From Acidobacteriota bacterium (GTDB taxonomy: Bacteria > Acidobacteriota > Vicinamibacteria > Vicinamibacterales > UBA8438): DNA of 64,000 nucleotides. The stretch spans positions 279,914 to 343,913 of the forward strand of contig VXRJ01000035.1 in assembly GCA_009838525.1 (NCBI GenBank), read 5' to 3'. Below the pieces are notes generated by a model that was not told where the DNA came from, did no database searches, and saw nothing but the letters and a program-made list of their open reading frames with translations. A program made the position numbers and the translations under genes. The first letter of the stretch is position 1, and each line of letters opens with the position of its first letter. Below are positions 51,469 through 60,100 of the stretch, one piece after another.

Positions 51469-52647
51469 CTATTGCGGGCCGGACATCCGTTCGAATTTCT
51501 GAATTCGCTGGCCGACGTTCACTTCGGTCGTATAGAGGTTGCCCCGCGAGTCGATGGCGAGGTTGTGCAGGCGGTAGAACTGGCCGGCGTACTTGCCGAG
51601 TCGTCCGAACTGCCCCTGAACCTCGAGTGTCTCGCGCTCCAGTATCCAGACGACGTTGTTCGTGCCGTCCGGCACGAAGAGCCAGCGCTGTGCCGGATCG
51701 ATGGACAGCGTTACGCCACTCGCCGAGCCGCTCCCGAGCGTTTCCGGCCGGATGAACGCCTCGCGAACGAAGGTCCCATCCTTCTGGAATACCTGGATCC
51801 GGTTGTTGGTCCTGTCCCCGACGTAGACCAGGCCATCGCTCGCCAGCGCGATGCCGTGCACGGGGCTCCGGAAGTGACGGATCGGCTCGGCGCCCGGATC
51901 GTACGCTGGAAGCTCGACGTCGTCCGGCCGCTCGCCGTACGCGCCCCAGTGCCGCCGGTAGGCGCCGGTGGCAGCGTCGAAAACGACGACGCGCCGGTTC
52001 CCGTAGCCGTCGGCGACGTACACCTCGTTGGCGTCCGGATCGACGCGGATATCCGCGGGCCGTCCCAGGTTCTCCGTGTCGTTGCTTCCACCGCTCTGGC
52101 CGTACCGCCCGATCTGGAGGACGAACTCCCCGTCCCTCGTGAACTTCAGGATGTGGGCGTCGTCGGCCGCGTTCCCGCCGATCCAGACATACCCCTCGTG
52201 GTCTATGTGGATCCCGTGCTCGCTCTCGGGCCACTCGTAGCCGTCGCCCTCGCCCCCCCAGGAGCGGAGCACCGTGCCGTCCGGCGCAAACTCGATCACC
52301 GGCGGCGCCGGCACGCAGCACATCCCTTCCTCGCCGCGCTGCCGCGCGTCCAGCGTCCGCGGCCGGTGAAGCAGCCAGACGTGGTCCTCGCCGTCGACCG
52401 CCACGCCCGCCGCTTGCCCCAGGATCCAGTTGTTGGGCAGCTCCGCCGGCCAGAACGGGTCTATCCGGAAGCGGGGCAGGCCAGTCTCCGCCACGGACGC
52501 ATCGTCCGCAGACGCACGGTCCGCGGGCGCAACGCGCGAAGACCCGTCGCCGGACACGCTGGCATCCTCGTCCGTCACCGGTCCGGCGCCTCCGCCGCAG
52601 CCGACGGCCACGATCAAGACGACCGCGCCGAAGATCCTTCTGGTCAT
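51469..52647 (-). CDS. Exported NHL beta-propeller (peptidyl-amidating-lyase-like)
   Basis: 392 residues from ATG 52647. A signal peptide ends at Cys in VAVGCGGG, so probable lipoprotein. Six-bladed NHL-type repeats: GQAAGVAVDGEDHVWLLHRP, GIHIDHEGYVWIGGN, GRPADIRVDPDANEVYVADG, PVHGIALASDGLVYVGDRTN and LHNLAIDSRGNLYTTEV. This is the layout of peptidyl-alpha-hydroxyglycine amidating lyase-like propellers. Two adjacent Cys (EGMCCVP) are in the first blades. Enzymatic activity cannot be confirmed; a binding or lactonase role is also possible. Confidence 0.83.
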   Translation of the reverse strand: MTRRIFGAVVLIVAVGCGGGAGPVTDEDASVSGDGSSRVAPADRASADDASVAETGLPRFRIDPFWPAELPNNWILGQAAGVAVDGEDHVWLLHRPRTLDARQRGEEGMCCVPAPPVIEFAPDGTVLRSWGGEGDGYEWPESEHGIHIDHEGYVWIGGNAADDAHILKFTRDGEFVLQIGRYGQSGGSNDTENLGRPADIRVDPDANEVYVADGYGNRRVVVFDAATGAYRRHWGAYGERPDDVELPAYDPGAEPIRHFRSPVHGIALASDGLVYVGDRTNNRIQVFQKDGTFVREAFIRPETLGSGSASGVTLSIDPAQRWLFVPDGTNNVVWILERETLEVQGQFGRLGKYAGQFYRLHNLAIDSRGNLYTTEVNVGQRIQKFERMSGPQ

Positions 52648-52684
52648 GAAAGGCACGATACACTAGGGGCCTGCAGGAGGCATC

Positions 52685-53497
52685 ATGACCAAGCTGCTGA
52701 CCGCCACGCTGGCCGTCGTCCTCGCCGTCGTCTTTACGCCCGTCGCCGAAGCGCAGCTCGCCATACCGAATGAGGACGGGATCACGTTCGGCCACGTCCA
52801 CCTGAACGTCTCCGACCTGGAGGCCCACAAGAAGATCTGGGTCGACTGGTTCGGCGGCACGGTCGTCCAGAAGGGGCCGCTCACCGCCATCCGGCTGCCG
52901 AACTTCCTGATCGCGCTGACGGAGCGCGAGCCGACGGGGCCGACGCAGGGCTCGGTCATGGACCACTTCGGCTTCAAGGTGCGCAACACCGCCGAGTTCC
53001 TCGATCGCTGGACCGCCGCCGGCATGGAGGCGGGAGAGATCTTCACCGGCGCCGAGGGCATGCCGAACGCCTACGTCATGGCGCCTGACGGTGTCTGGGT
53101 GGAACTGCAGGAAGACCCGTCGCTGCATGTCCCGATCGCCGGCTACCACATCCACTTCTGGACGCCGGAGCACGAAGCGCTGCTCGACTGGTACTCCGAG
53201 GTGTTCAACCTGCGCATCCGCCCGCGCGGCCGGATCGGGACGACGACCGATGTGCCCGGCATGAACATGAGCTTCGCAGGAACCGACGAGCCGACCGAAC
53301 CGACGCGCGGCCGCGCCCTCGATCGCATCGGTTTCGAAGTGGACAACCTGGAGGCGTTCTCCGAGATGCTGAAGGCGAAGGGAGTCGAGTTCGACGTCGA
53401 GTACCGTGAGGACGAGAGCGTCGGGTTGAAGAGCGCGTTCCTTACCGATCCGGCTGGCACCTACATCGAACTGACCGAAGGCTACGACGAGTACTGA
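52685..53497 (+). CDS. Secreted double VOC-domain protein
   Basis: 270 residues, GCAGGAGG upstream. Signal peptide ends PVAEAQL. Module 1: ITFGHVHLNVSDLEAHKKIW ... AYVMAPDGVWVELQED. Module 2: AGYHIHFWTPEHEALLDWYS ... SAFLTDPAGTYIELTEG. His and Glu in each half are likely metal ligands. Unlike the Tat-exported double VOC protein at 37307, it has a Sec-type signal. Convergent with the esterase gene (16-base overlap of ends). Confidence 0.85.
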   Translation: MTKLLTATLAVVLAVVFTPVAEAQLAIPNEDGITFGHVHLNVSDLEAHKKIWVDWFGGTVVQKGPLTAIRLPNFLIALTEREPTGPTQGSVMDHFGFKVRNTAEFLDRWTAAGMEAGEIFTGAEGMPNAYVMAPDGVWVELQEDPSLHVPIAGYHIHFWTPEHEALLDWYSEVFNLRIRPRGRIGTTTDVPGMNMSFAGTDEPTEPTRGRALDRIGFEVDNLEAFSEMLKAKGVEFDVEYREDESVGLKSAFLTDPAGTYIELTEGYDEY

Positions 53498-54552
53498 TGG
53501 CTGCTGCGTAACGTAGCCACCTCGGCCGTCCAGCGGTCGTCGAATCCCGTCCAGTGGCGTTCGTCGGGGTCGTCCGAGTGGCTCACCGGCAGTTCGACAA
53601 TCTCAGGGGGCGGCGACATGTGGTTCGTGATCGCGTACACGGTCGCGGCCGGCACGACGTTGTCCCGTCGGCCGACACCCACGATCGATCGGCACCCGAT
53701 CCGGTCCGCCACGTTTACCGTGTCGAAGTAGGACATCGTCTCCATCACCGCCTCCTCGTGTGATGGATGCCGCTCCAGGTAGTCGTTGATTTCCTTGCCC
53801 GAGCCTTCCTTCACGAGGTGCCGCCGTCCGAACGCCCAGCCGAAGGTCGGCACCGCCACCGCCAGAAAGTCGGCCATCTGCGACACTGCCTGCGCCGCCA
53901 GGGCAAGCGCGCCGCCGAAGCTCCGCCCATGAAAGACGACTCCCCCGCTCCCACTCCCCAGCAGTCGGGCGACCTCGGCGGCGCGGACGTAGTCGCCTAC
54001 GGCGCCGCGGAGAATGGAGCGGCGCGGGTCGGTCGCACCGGTCAGGATGTAACCCTCCGGGTGGAGGTCGCACGCCCTGCGTGACAGGCCGAAACCCCGG
54101 ACATCGAAGCAGAAGAGGTCGGCGTTGCAGGCGACCGTATGCCTTGCCTCCAGTACGGGGTTGCACTGCGAGTTGTAGCCGTGCGTGGTGATCACGACCG
54201 GCCGGGCGGTAGATGCCGGTCGGGAGACCGGCGCACCGACCGGCGCACCGGGGTGAGTTGCCCCGGCAACCGGCGCACCGGTGACTGGCGCACGGTTTGC
54301 CTCGCACGTCAGCAGAAAGCCCTGAATGTCGCAGTTGTCCAGGGAAGCGAACTTCACGGGTGTGATCCGCGCGCCCTCGGCCGAGGTTACCGCGACACCG
54401 AGCCTGGGATCGGGCGCGACGCTGGCCAGTTCCTCCCGTGTTTCCCGCCAGAACCGCCGGAAATCCCCGCGCCGCGTGATCGGCGGCCGCGTTTCGCGGG
54501 CGGCCGTCGCTGCCACCGCGAACGCCGGGATTGTAGAGTCGTAGTCAGCCAT
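53482..54552 (-). CDS. Alpha/beta-hydrolase (acetyl-xylan-esterase-like)
   Basis: 356 residues from ATG 54552. Family marks: STARPVVITTHGYNSQCNPV (oxyanion-hole His-Gly), CNADLFCFDVRGFGLSRRAC, nucleophile elbow HGRSFGGALALAAQAV with GRSFGG, GVGRRDNVVPAATVYAI for the acid residue, and a C-terminal SHSDDPDERHW with the catalytic His. No signal peptide. A Pro/Ala/Gly-rich insert (GAPVAGATHPGAPVGAPV) lies before the core. Its start codon overlaps that of the divergent acyltransferase gene. Confidence 0.83.
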   Translation of the reverse strand: MADYDSTIPAFAVAATAARETRPPITRRGDFRRFWRETREELASVAPDPRLGVAVTSAEGARITPVKFASLDNCDIQGFLLTCEANRAPVTGAPVAGATHPGAPVGAPVSRPASTARPVVITTHGYNSQCNPVLEARHTVACNADLFCFDVRGFGLSRRACDLHPEGYILTGATDPRRSILRGAVGDYVRAAEVARLLGSGSGGVVFHGRSFGGALALAAQAVSQMADFLAVAVPTFGWAFGRRHLVKEGSGKEINDYLERHPSHEEAVMETMSYFDTVNVADRIGCRSIVGVGRRDNVVPAATVYAITNHMSPPPEIVELPVSHSDDPDERHWTGFDDRWTAEVATLRSSHQYSS

Positions 54553-56569
54553 GCCGGAAGTGGCGCCGCCCGATCTGCGTGACGAGTGTACCGCGTTCCT
54601 CCGTGCCGAGTCCGGCTGGCTCGACGCGGCCAACGACGCGGAATGGAATCGTCTGGCCACCCTCGGCGAGGAGCGAACTTTCGAGCCCGGCGACGTTCTG
54701 ACGCAGCAGTTCGCGCCCGCGGCTTGGTTCTACTTTCTCGTCGATGGCGCCGTCCGCTACCAGATCCGTCTGGAGGAAGGGAACGAGGATCTCGATGTCG
54801 GCCATCGCGATACCCCTTGGACCGCCATCGGGTGGTCCGGTTTCCTCGCGCCGCGCCGCTACGTGACGACCGTGGTCGCCACCCGCGCCACGCGCACGCT
54901 CCGCTTCGAGTGCGCCGCTCTCGAACGCCTCTTCGAAGACAGCCCGCAGACGGGAATGGCCATGCTCGAAGCGATCCTCCGGCAGTGCTATGCCCGCCTG
55001 GCGGAAGCGCGTGCCCGCGTCACGGAGTACTCGCAGACCCCCACGAACTTCGCCCGGGCGCTCCAGGATGAGGGAGAAGAGGAAACCTACAACCGCGCGC
55101 CGCCTCCGGTGATGGACCTGCTTCGGCGGTCGGCGTTCTTCGAAGTGTTCGACGAAGCGTCCCTCCGCACGCTCGCGAGCACGGTCGAGAGCCGCTATTT
55201 CTGCCGTGGGGAGCGATTGGTCTCCCAGGGCGACGCAACGTCAGGTCTCTGGATCCTCGCCACCGGCCGGGTCGCACTGAACTTCCGGCCGCCCGGCAAG
55301 ACCGAACCGTTCGCGCTCCGGACGCTGACCGATCCGGGTGCGGTCGTCGCCCTCGCCGGACTCGGTGGCGTCGACCGGCAGGCGGCCACGGTCGTCGCGC
55401 TTCGCGACTGCACCGTCTACCGTGTCGACCCGGCGCAGCTCGATCCCGTGTTGCGCGGCGATCCGCAGTTCGCGTGCGTTCTCACGCGGCGCCTCCTCTG
55501 GCTCGCCTCGACGCGGCTCCGCGCCGCCCGCGCCCTCTTCATCTCGCGCCGCTTCGAAAAGGAAAAGCTGGCAGTGGGCAACCTGATCGAGCAGAGCTGC
55601 ACCCAGCTCAGCGTCCACTCGCCGCTGCACGAGCTGCCCCACCTGCTCGACAGTCAACTGACGGTGGGCGATGCATTCGCGATCCTCGAGAGAATGGTGC
55701 GGAGCGACGTCGCGCTTGAACGGAACCTGGCCCGTCTCTGCCAGGAGATGCTGCGCGACGTGAGGCACGAGCATGACTTCTTCGAGGCGCTTCGCCACGT
55801 GTATCACGCAGTCGTCAGCGCGCCCGCCACGATGCCGCCCGCCGACGTCCGCAAGCTGTGCGCCCGCGGTTTCCAGCAGGCGTTCCGCCAGATCCACTAC
55901 GTGCTGGCCGGCGAGGAGAACCTGCCCTCCGAGCCAGGGCAGGTCTTTATCTTCAACCACCTGAAGAACCACGAGCACAACACGCTGCCGAACAACTTTC
56001 AGTTGACCCTCGACTCGCACTTCGTCAGCGCGATGATCCTCGACCGGAAGTACGGCGACAGCGGCATCCGCGTCGTCCGGCACAGCCGCGGCACCGAGTA
56101 CGGCCACCAGGACTACTACAACCGTCTGGGGCACATCTCCGTGTATACGCACGAGTCGGACCGCCTCGACGAGACACCGGAGCAGCGCCAACACCGCCAG
56201 TCGGAGTTCTACGAGACGGCGGCCCGGTATCTGCGCGCCGGCGCCAACCTGATCCTGAGCCCGGAGGGGACCAGCTACTGGACCGAGGACTCGCCGGGTC
56301 CCTTCAAGCCCGGAGCCTTCCGCCTCGCGGCGAGTGTCGAGCCCGAACCGTGGATCGTTCCGATCGCCGTGGCTCACTTCGATCGGCGCATCCACTCGAC
56401 GGTGTGCTCGGCCGTGATCAAGGCGCCCTTCCGGGTGTCCGACGTCCTGTCCGACCCCCATGACCGGGAGCAGTTGCGCGCGTTCCTCATCGGCCTGCGC
56501 GAGACGTATCGACGTTACGTGGTTGAGGCGCGGCGACTGGCCGAGGCGGCGGCGAGAGCAAGGTCCTGA
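54551..56569 (+). CDS. Two cNMP-binding domains fused to a PlsC-type acyltransferase
   Basis: 672 residues. Domain 1 (about 30-140) and domain 2 (about 195-320) are Crp-like cyclic-nucleotide folds (ERTFEPGDVLTQQFAPAAWF; RGERLVSQGDATSGLWILAT). A helical linker follows, then a lysophosphatidic-acid-acyltransferase-like domain with FNHLKNHEHNTLP (about 468) and ILSPEGTSYW (about 570), matching the NHx and PEG(T) motifs. No HTH. It looks like an acyltransferase with built-in second-messenger or redox sensing. The ATG overlaps the divergent ATG as CATG. Confidence 0.83.
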   Translation: MPEVAPPDLRDECTAFLRAESGWLDAANDAEWNRLATLGEERTFEPGDVLTQQFAPAAWFYFLVDGAVRYQIRLEEGNEDLDVGHRDTPWTAIGWSGFLAPRRYVTTVVATRATRTLRFECAALERLFEDSPQTGMAMLEAILRQCYARLAEARARVTEYSQTPTNFARALQDEGEEETYNRAPPPVMDLLRRSAFFEVFDEASLRTLASTVESRYFCRGERLVSQGDATSGLWILATGRVALNFRPPGKTEPFALRTLTDPGAVVALAGLGGVDRQAATVVALRDCTVYRVDPAQLDPVLRGDPQFACVLTRRLLWLASTRLRAARALFISRRFEKEKLAVGNLIEQSCTQLSVHSPLHELPHLLDSQLTVGDAFAILERMVRSDVALERNLARLCQEMLRDVRHEHDFFEALRHVYHAVVSAPATMPPADVRKLCARGFQQAFRQIHYVLAGEENLPSEPGQVFIFNHLKNHEHNTLPNNFQLTLDSHFVSAMILDRKYGDSGIRVVRHSRGTEYGHQDYYNRLGHISVYTHESDRLDETPEQRQHRQSEFYETAARYLRAGANLILSPEGTSYWTEDSPGPFKPGAFRLAASVEPEPWIVPIAVAHFDRRIHSTVCSAVIKAPFRVSDVLSDPHDREQLRAFLIGLRETYRRYVVEARRLAEAAARARS

Positions 56570-56701
56570 CGCCCTGAATCTAAGATCTTGGATACGCCCC
56601 GCATTCCCTTGGACCATGTCGATGCAGCCCCTGTGGAGGGGGTCTTCACTGCAACCCATCCCAGGGTACGCCGGTGACGCACGTAACACATTGCAAACGC
56701 G

Positions 56702-56929
56702 TTGGTGGAGCAGCTCGAGCCGAGTCTCGACCTTGGCGAGACCCTTGCCATGGCGCTGGCCGCGTCCGGTCGCTACCAGGAAGCAGCAACTCTTCAGCGC
56801 GATCTCGTCCAGGCTGCAGAGTCGGGTGGGTTCCCTGCGCCGTACGTCGCGCACCTCCGCGTGGTGCTCCAGCGCTACCAGGCCGGCCAACCATCCGATA
56901 CGCCCTGGCCTCGCGGCGCCATTCCGTAG
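56702..56929 (+). pseudogene. Remnant of a TPR protein C-terminus
   Basis: 75 codons reading LVEQLEPSLDLGETLAMALA, then GRYQEAATLQRDLVQAAE and YVAHLRVVLQRYQAGQPSDT. This resembles the last TPR unit plus tail of large TPR/glycosyltransferase-associated proteins (LETLA-x-A-x-AGR-F-x-EA...RL-x-LYRAG-x-P). No upstream coding exists in frame and the gap of about 600 bases around it is otherwise non-coding, so it is probably a fragment left from a deletion. Confidence 0.5.
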
Positions 56930-56952
56930 TAGTGGCCAGGAAATCTGATCAG

Positions 56953-56969
56953 TTGGATCGCTGATCCAA
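56953..56969 (+). promoter_or_regulatory. Candidate enhancer (UAS) for sigma-54 promoter, copy 3
   Basis: Perfect palindrome TTGGATC-GCT-GATCCAA, ending 131 bases before the -24 element at 57100. Shares the ATCCAA/TTGGAT core with the blocks at 17682 and 21368, which lie at 127-146 bases from their promoters. Confidence 0.5.
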
Positions 56970-57098
56970 AACTATGGACATATGGCGCGCAAGCGTGGCG
57001 CAAAAGCCCACCGGCACGAACCACACGCAGGGGGGTAACCCACAGTAAAGACAGCTATTTGCGACCGCTCCGCCCGTGCTGGGGTCTATGGTGATCAT

Positions 57099-57114
57099 TG
57101 GCTTGGATCTTGCA
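57099..57114 (+). promoter_or_regulatory. Sigma-54-like (-24/-12) promoter of TonB receptor 3
   Basis: TTGGCTTG-GATC-TTGCA: GG at 57100-57101 and GC at 57112-57113 with exact spacing, -12 box TTGCA as in the other two. The only departure from consensus is ACG to TTG after TTGGC. Predicted leader of about 55 bases to the ATG at 57179. Confidence 0.6.
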
Positions 57115-57178
57115 GGGGAAATAAACACGTTCGGGGTAGTTCGTGCGTTCGCGAGTCGTTTTGATGGAGGAGGGATCC

Positions 57179-60100
57179 ATGAAGCGTTCGTTTGCGTTCG
57201 TCGTCCTCGCAGCCCTGGCATTTGCGCCCACCGCAACCTTCGCCCAGGGTGATTCCAGCATTGCCGGCGTTGTCAGCGACAACACCGGAGGCATACTGCC
57301 GGGTGTCACGATCGAGGCATCGAGCCCCGCCCTTATCGAGGGCAGCCGCGTCGCCATCAGTGACGGCACCGGGCAGTACAACATCGTCGACCTGCGGCCG
57401 GGGACGTACACGATTACGTTCACGCTGCCCGGCTTCTCGACCGTTGTGGTCGAGCAGCAGGAGTTGCCGGCCGGCTTCGTGCTGACCCTCGACGCCGAGC
57501 TGTCGGTCGGCGCCCTCGAGGAGACGGTTACCGTCTCCGGCGAGGCGCCGGTCGTCGACGTGCAGTCGGTCACGCAGGCCGAGGTCCTCACCCGCGAGGT
57601 GCTCGACGCCATCCCGACCGGCCGCAACATGCAGTCGACGGCCCAGTTGATTCCGGGCGTCAAGCTGAACCGGCCGGAGGTCGGGCTGACCACCGCGGCG
57701 CAGCAGACCTACATGTCGGTCCACGGCATGGGCGTCCAGCAGACGACCACGCTGATCGACGGCCAGCACGTGGCGTCGTCCGGCTATGACGGTGCGAACC
57801 AGAACTACATCAACCTCCTCGCGAACGAGGAGATGGTGTACGACACGAGCGGCATCGGGGCCGAGACGTCGACCGGCGGCGTGCGGATCAGCATGATTCC
57901 GCGCGAGGGCGGCAACACCCACAGCGGGCAGAACTACTTCGCCTTCGCGGACGGCGCGCTGCAGTCCGACAACCTGACGGATCGGTACGCGCAACGCGGC
58001 GGCCGGTCGGTCGAGTCGATCCAGGAGACCTACGACCTGAACGTGGCGCACGGCGGGCCGTTCATCCAGGATCGGTTCTGGTTCTTCGGCAGCGCGCGGC
58101 GCTACCACCTCGACGTGCCGGTCACCAACAGCTTCTACCAGAACATGTCGGGGCTGACGAACCGGTACTTCACCCTGGGGAGGAACGCCGAGGGCAATCC
58201 GATCCCACCGCCCGCACTCGACGGGAATGATGGCCGAGAGTATTTCCCGGGCATCAACGACGACCGGATGACGAGCGGCCTGCTCCGTCTGACCACGCAG
58301 GTGACGCAGAGCAACAAGTTCTCGGCCTACCTCGACCGGATCATCAAGCAGCGGTTCCACGACTACGACGCCCGCGTCGACGTCGGCACCGCCAGCCGTC
58401 ACCACGGCTCGCCGATCTACTACGTGAGCGGCGCGAAGTGGACGTCGACGCTGAGCAACCGGCTCCTCCTCGAGGTGGGTTACTCCGCCACGATCGAGAA
58501 CTGGAGCAACGTCGACCAGGAGGCCACGCCTCCGAACGGCCCGGGCGGGAACCTCGCCGGCCAGTGGTCGCACTCGCAGTTGTTCGGCAACTACGCCGGC
58601 TGGGGCAACCCGGACGTGATGGACGGCTACCGCGGCTGGCCGACGTGCCAGGTGCCGCCGTGCTTCCCGTCGCCGATGGCGACGATGCAGGGCATGGGGG
58701 CTTACGCGCCCGGCACCTGGGACGGCACGAACCACCTGCACCAGGTGGGCGGCCTCTACATGGGCATGACGGACAACACGACGGTGGTGAACCCGAGCGG
58801 CAGCATCAGCCCGGACATCATCCACCCGTACTACGCGAGCACGTTGCGGCGCTCGGCCGCGACGAACTTCGCGGACCGGTACCACTGGGGCGACCGGACG
58901 GCGTACGTCGAGCGGTTCAACACGAACAGCTCGGTGTCGTACGTCACCGGCTCGCACAACATCAAGGTCGGTCTGATGACCAGTTTTGGGCCGTTCCAGC
59001 ACAACGAGAACGTGAACGGCGCCATCCGCCAGCGGTACACGGGCGACGGTCTGCCGCGGCAGATCGGCCGGACGAACCACTTCTCGACCTACAACCTCGG
59101 GTATGTGGACACGGCGCTGTACGTTCAGGACACTTGGACGATAGACCGTCTGACGCTGAACCTCGGCGTGCGGTGGGAACGGATCCAGGGTTACGTCGAC
59201 GAGACGCTCCGGCCGTACAACACGCGCTGGGCGACGCGGATCCCGGGCGGCATCCCCGACAAGGAGAACCTGCCCAACTGGGCCGGCATGGCGCCGCGTC
59301 TCGGTTTCGCCTACGACCTGTTCGGTGACGCGCGGACGGCGCTGAAGTTCTCGTGGGGCAAGTACCACGCCTCGACGACGCACAGCGTCGCCGACCGGTT
59401 CCACACCGGAAAGGTCCAGTGGACCTCATCGAACTGGTGGGACTGCGCGTACAACTTCATGGACAACAGTTGTGCGACGTGGGACTGGCTGGCCATGAAC
59501 TACGGTCAGGACGTGGCCATGCTGGCGTACGGTCCGAACTCCGGTCCCGGCGACACGTACACCCGCGGTATCCCGGGTACGACGAACTCCGGGGGCACCA
59601 ACGGCGACGACTACGCGCAGGACTGGGAATCGGGCCCGACCGGCAACGCGCAGGACTTCGGCCTGCCGGGCGGCACGCCGGACATCGTCGAGGGCAACTT
59701 CGACCGTCCGTGGGCCGGCCTGCTCAACGTCGGCATCGACCACGAGTTGCGGCCGGGTCTGTCGGTGAGCTTCAACTGGTACCGGCGCGACTCGTTCGGC
59801 GGTCTGCGGCAGTACAACGCCTCGCGGGGCCCGGACGACTACGTCTACTTCGAGGTGCCGAATCCGTGCGGTCCGTCGGCCGGAACGCGGGCGGCCCCGA
59901 ACGGCTTCCCGTGCTTCACCGCGGGTAGCGGGGACACCTACGACATGCTGCCGGTCTACGCCCTGAAGGACTCCCGGAGGGGTGAGGCTTCGGACAACCG
60001 GCTGGAGAACATCCTGTCCGGGACGGCCGCGAACCTCGGTCCCTACGGTGGGGAGTACTCGGAGCGGTACAACGGCTTCGAGGGCGGCTTCAACGTTCGT

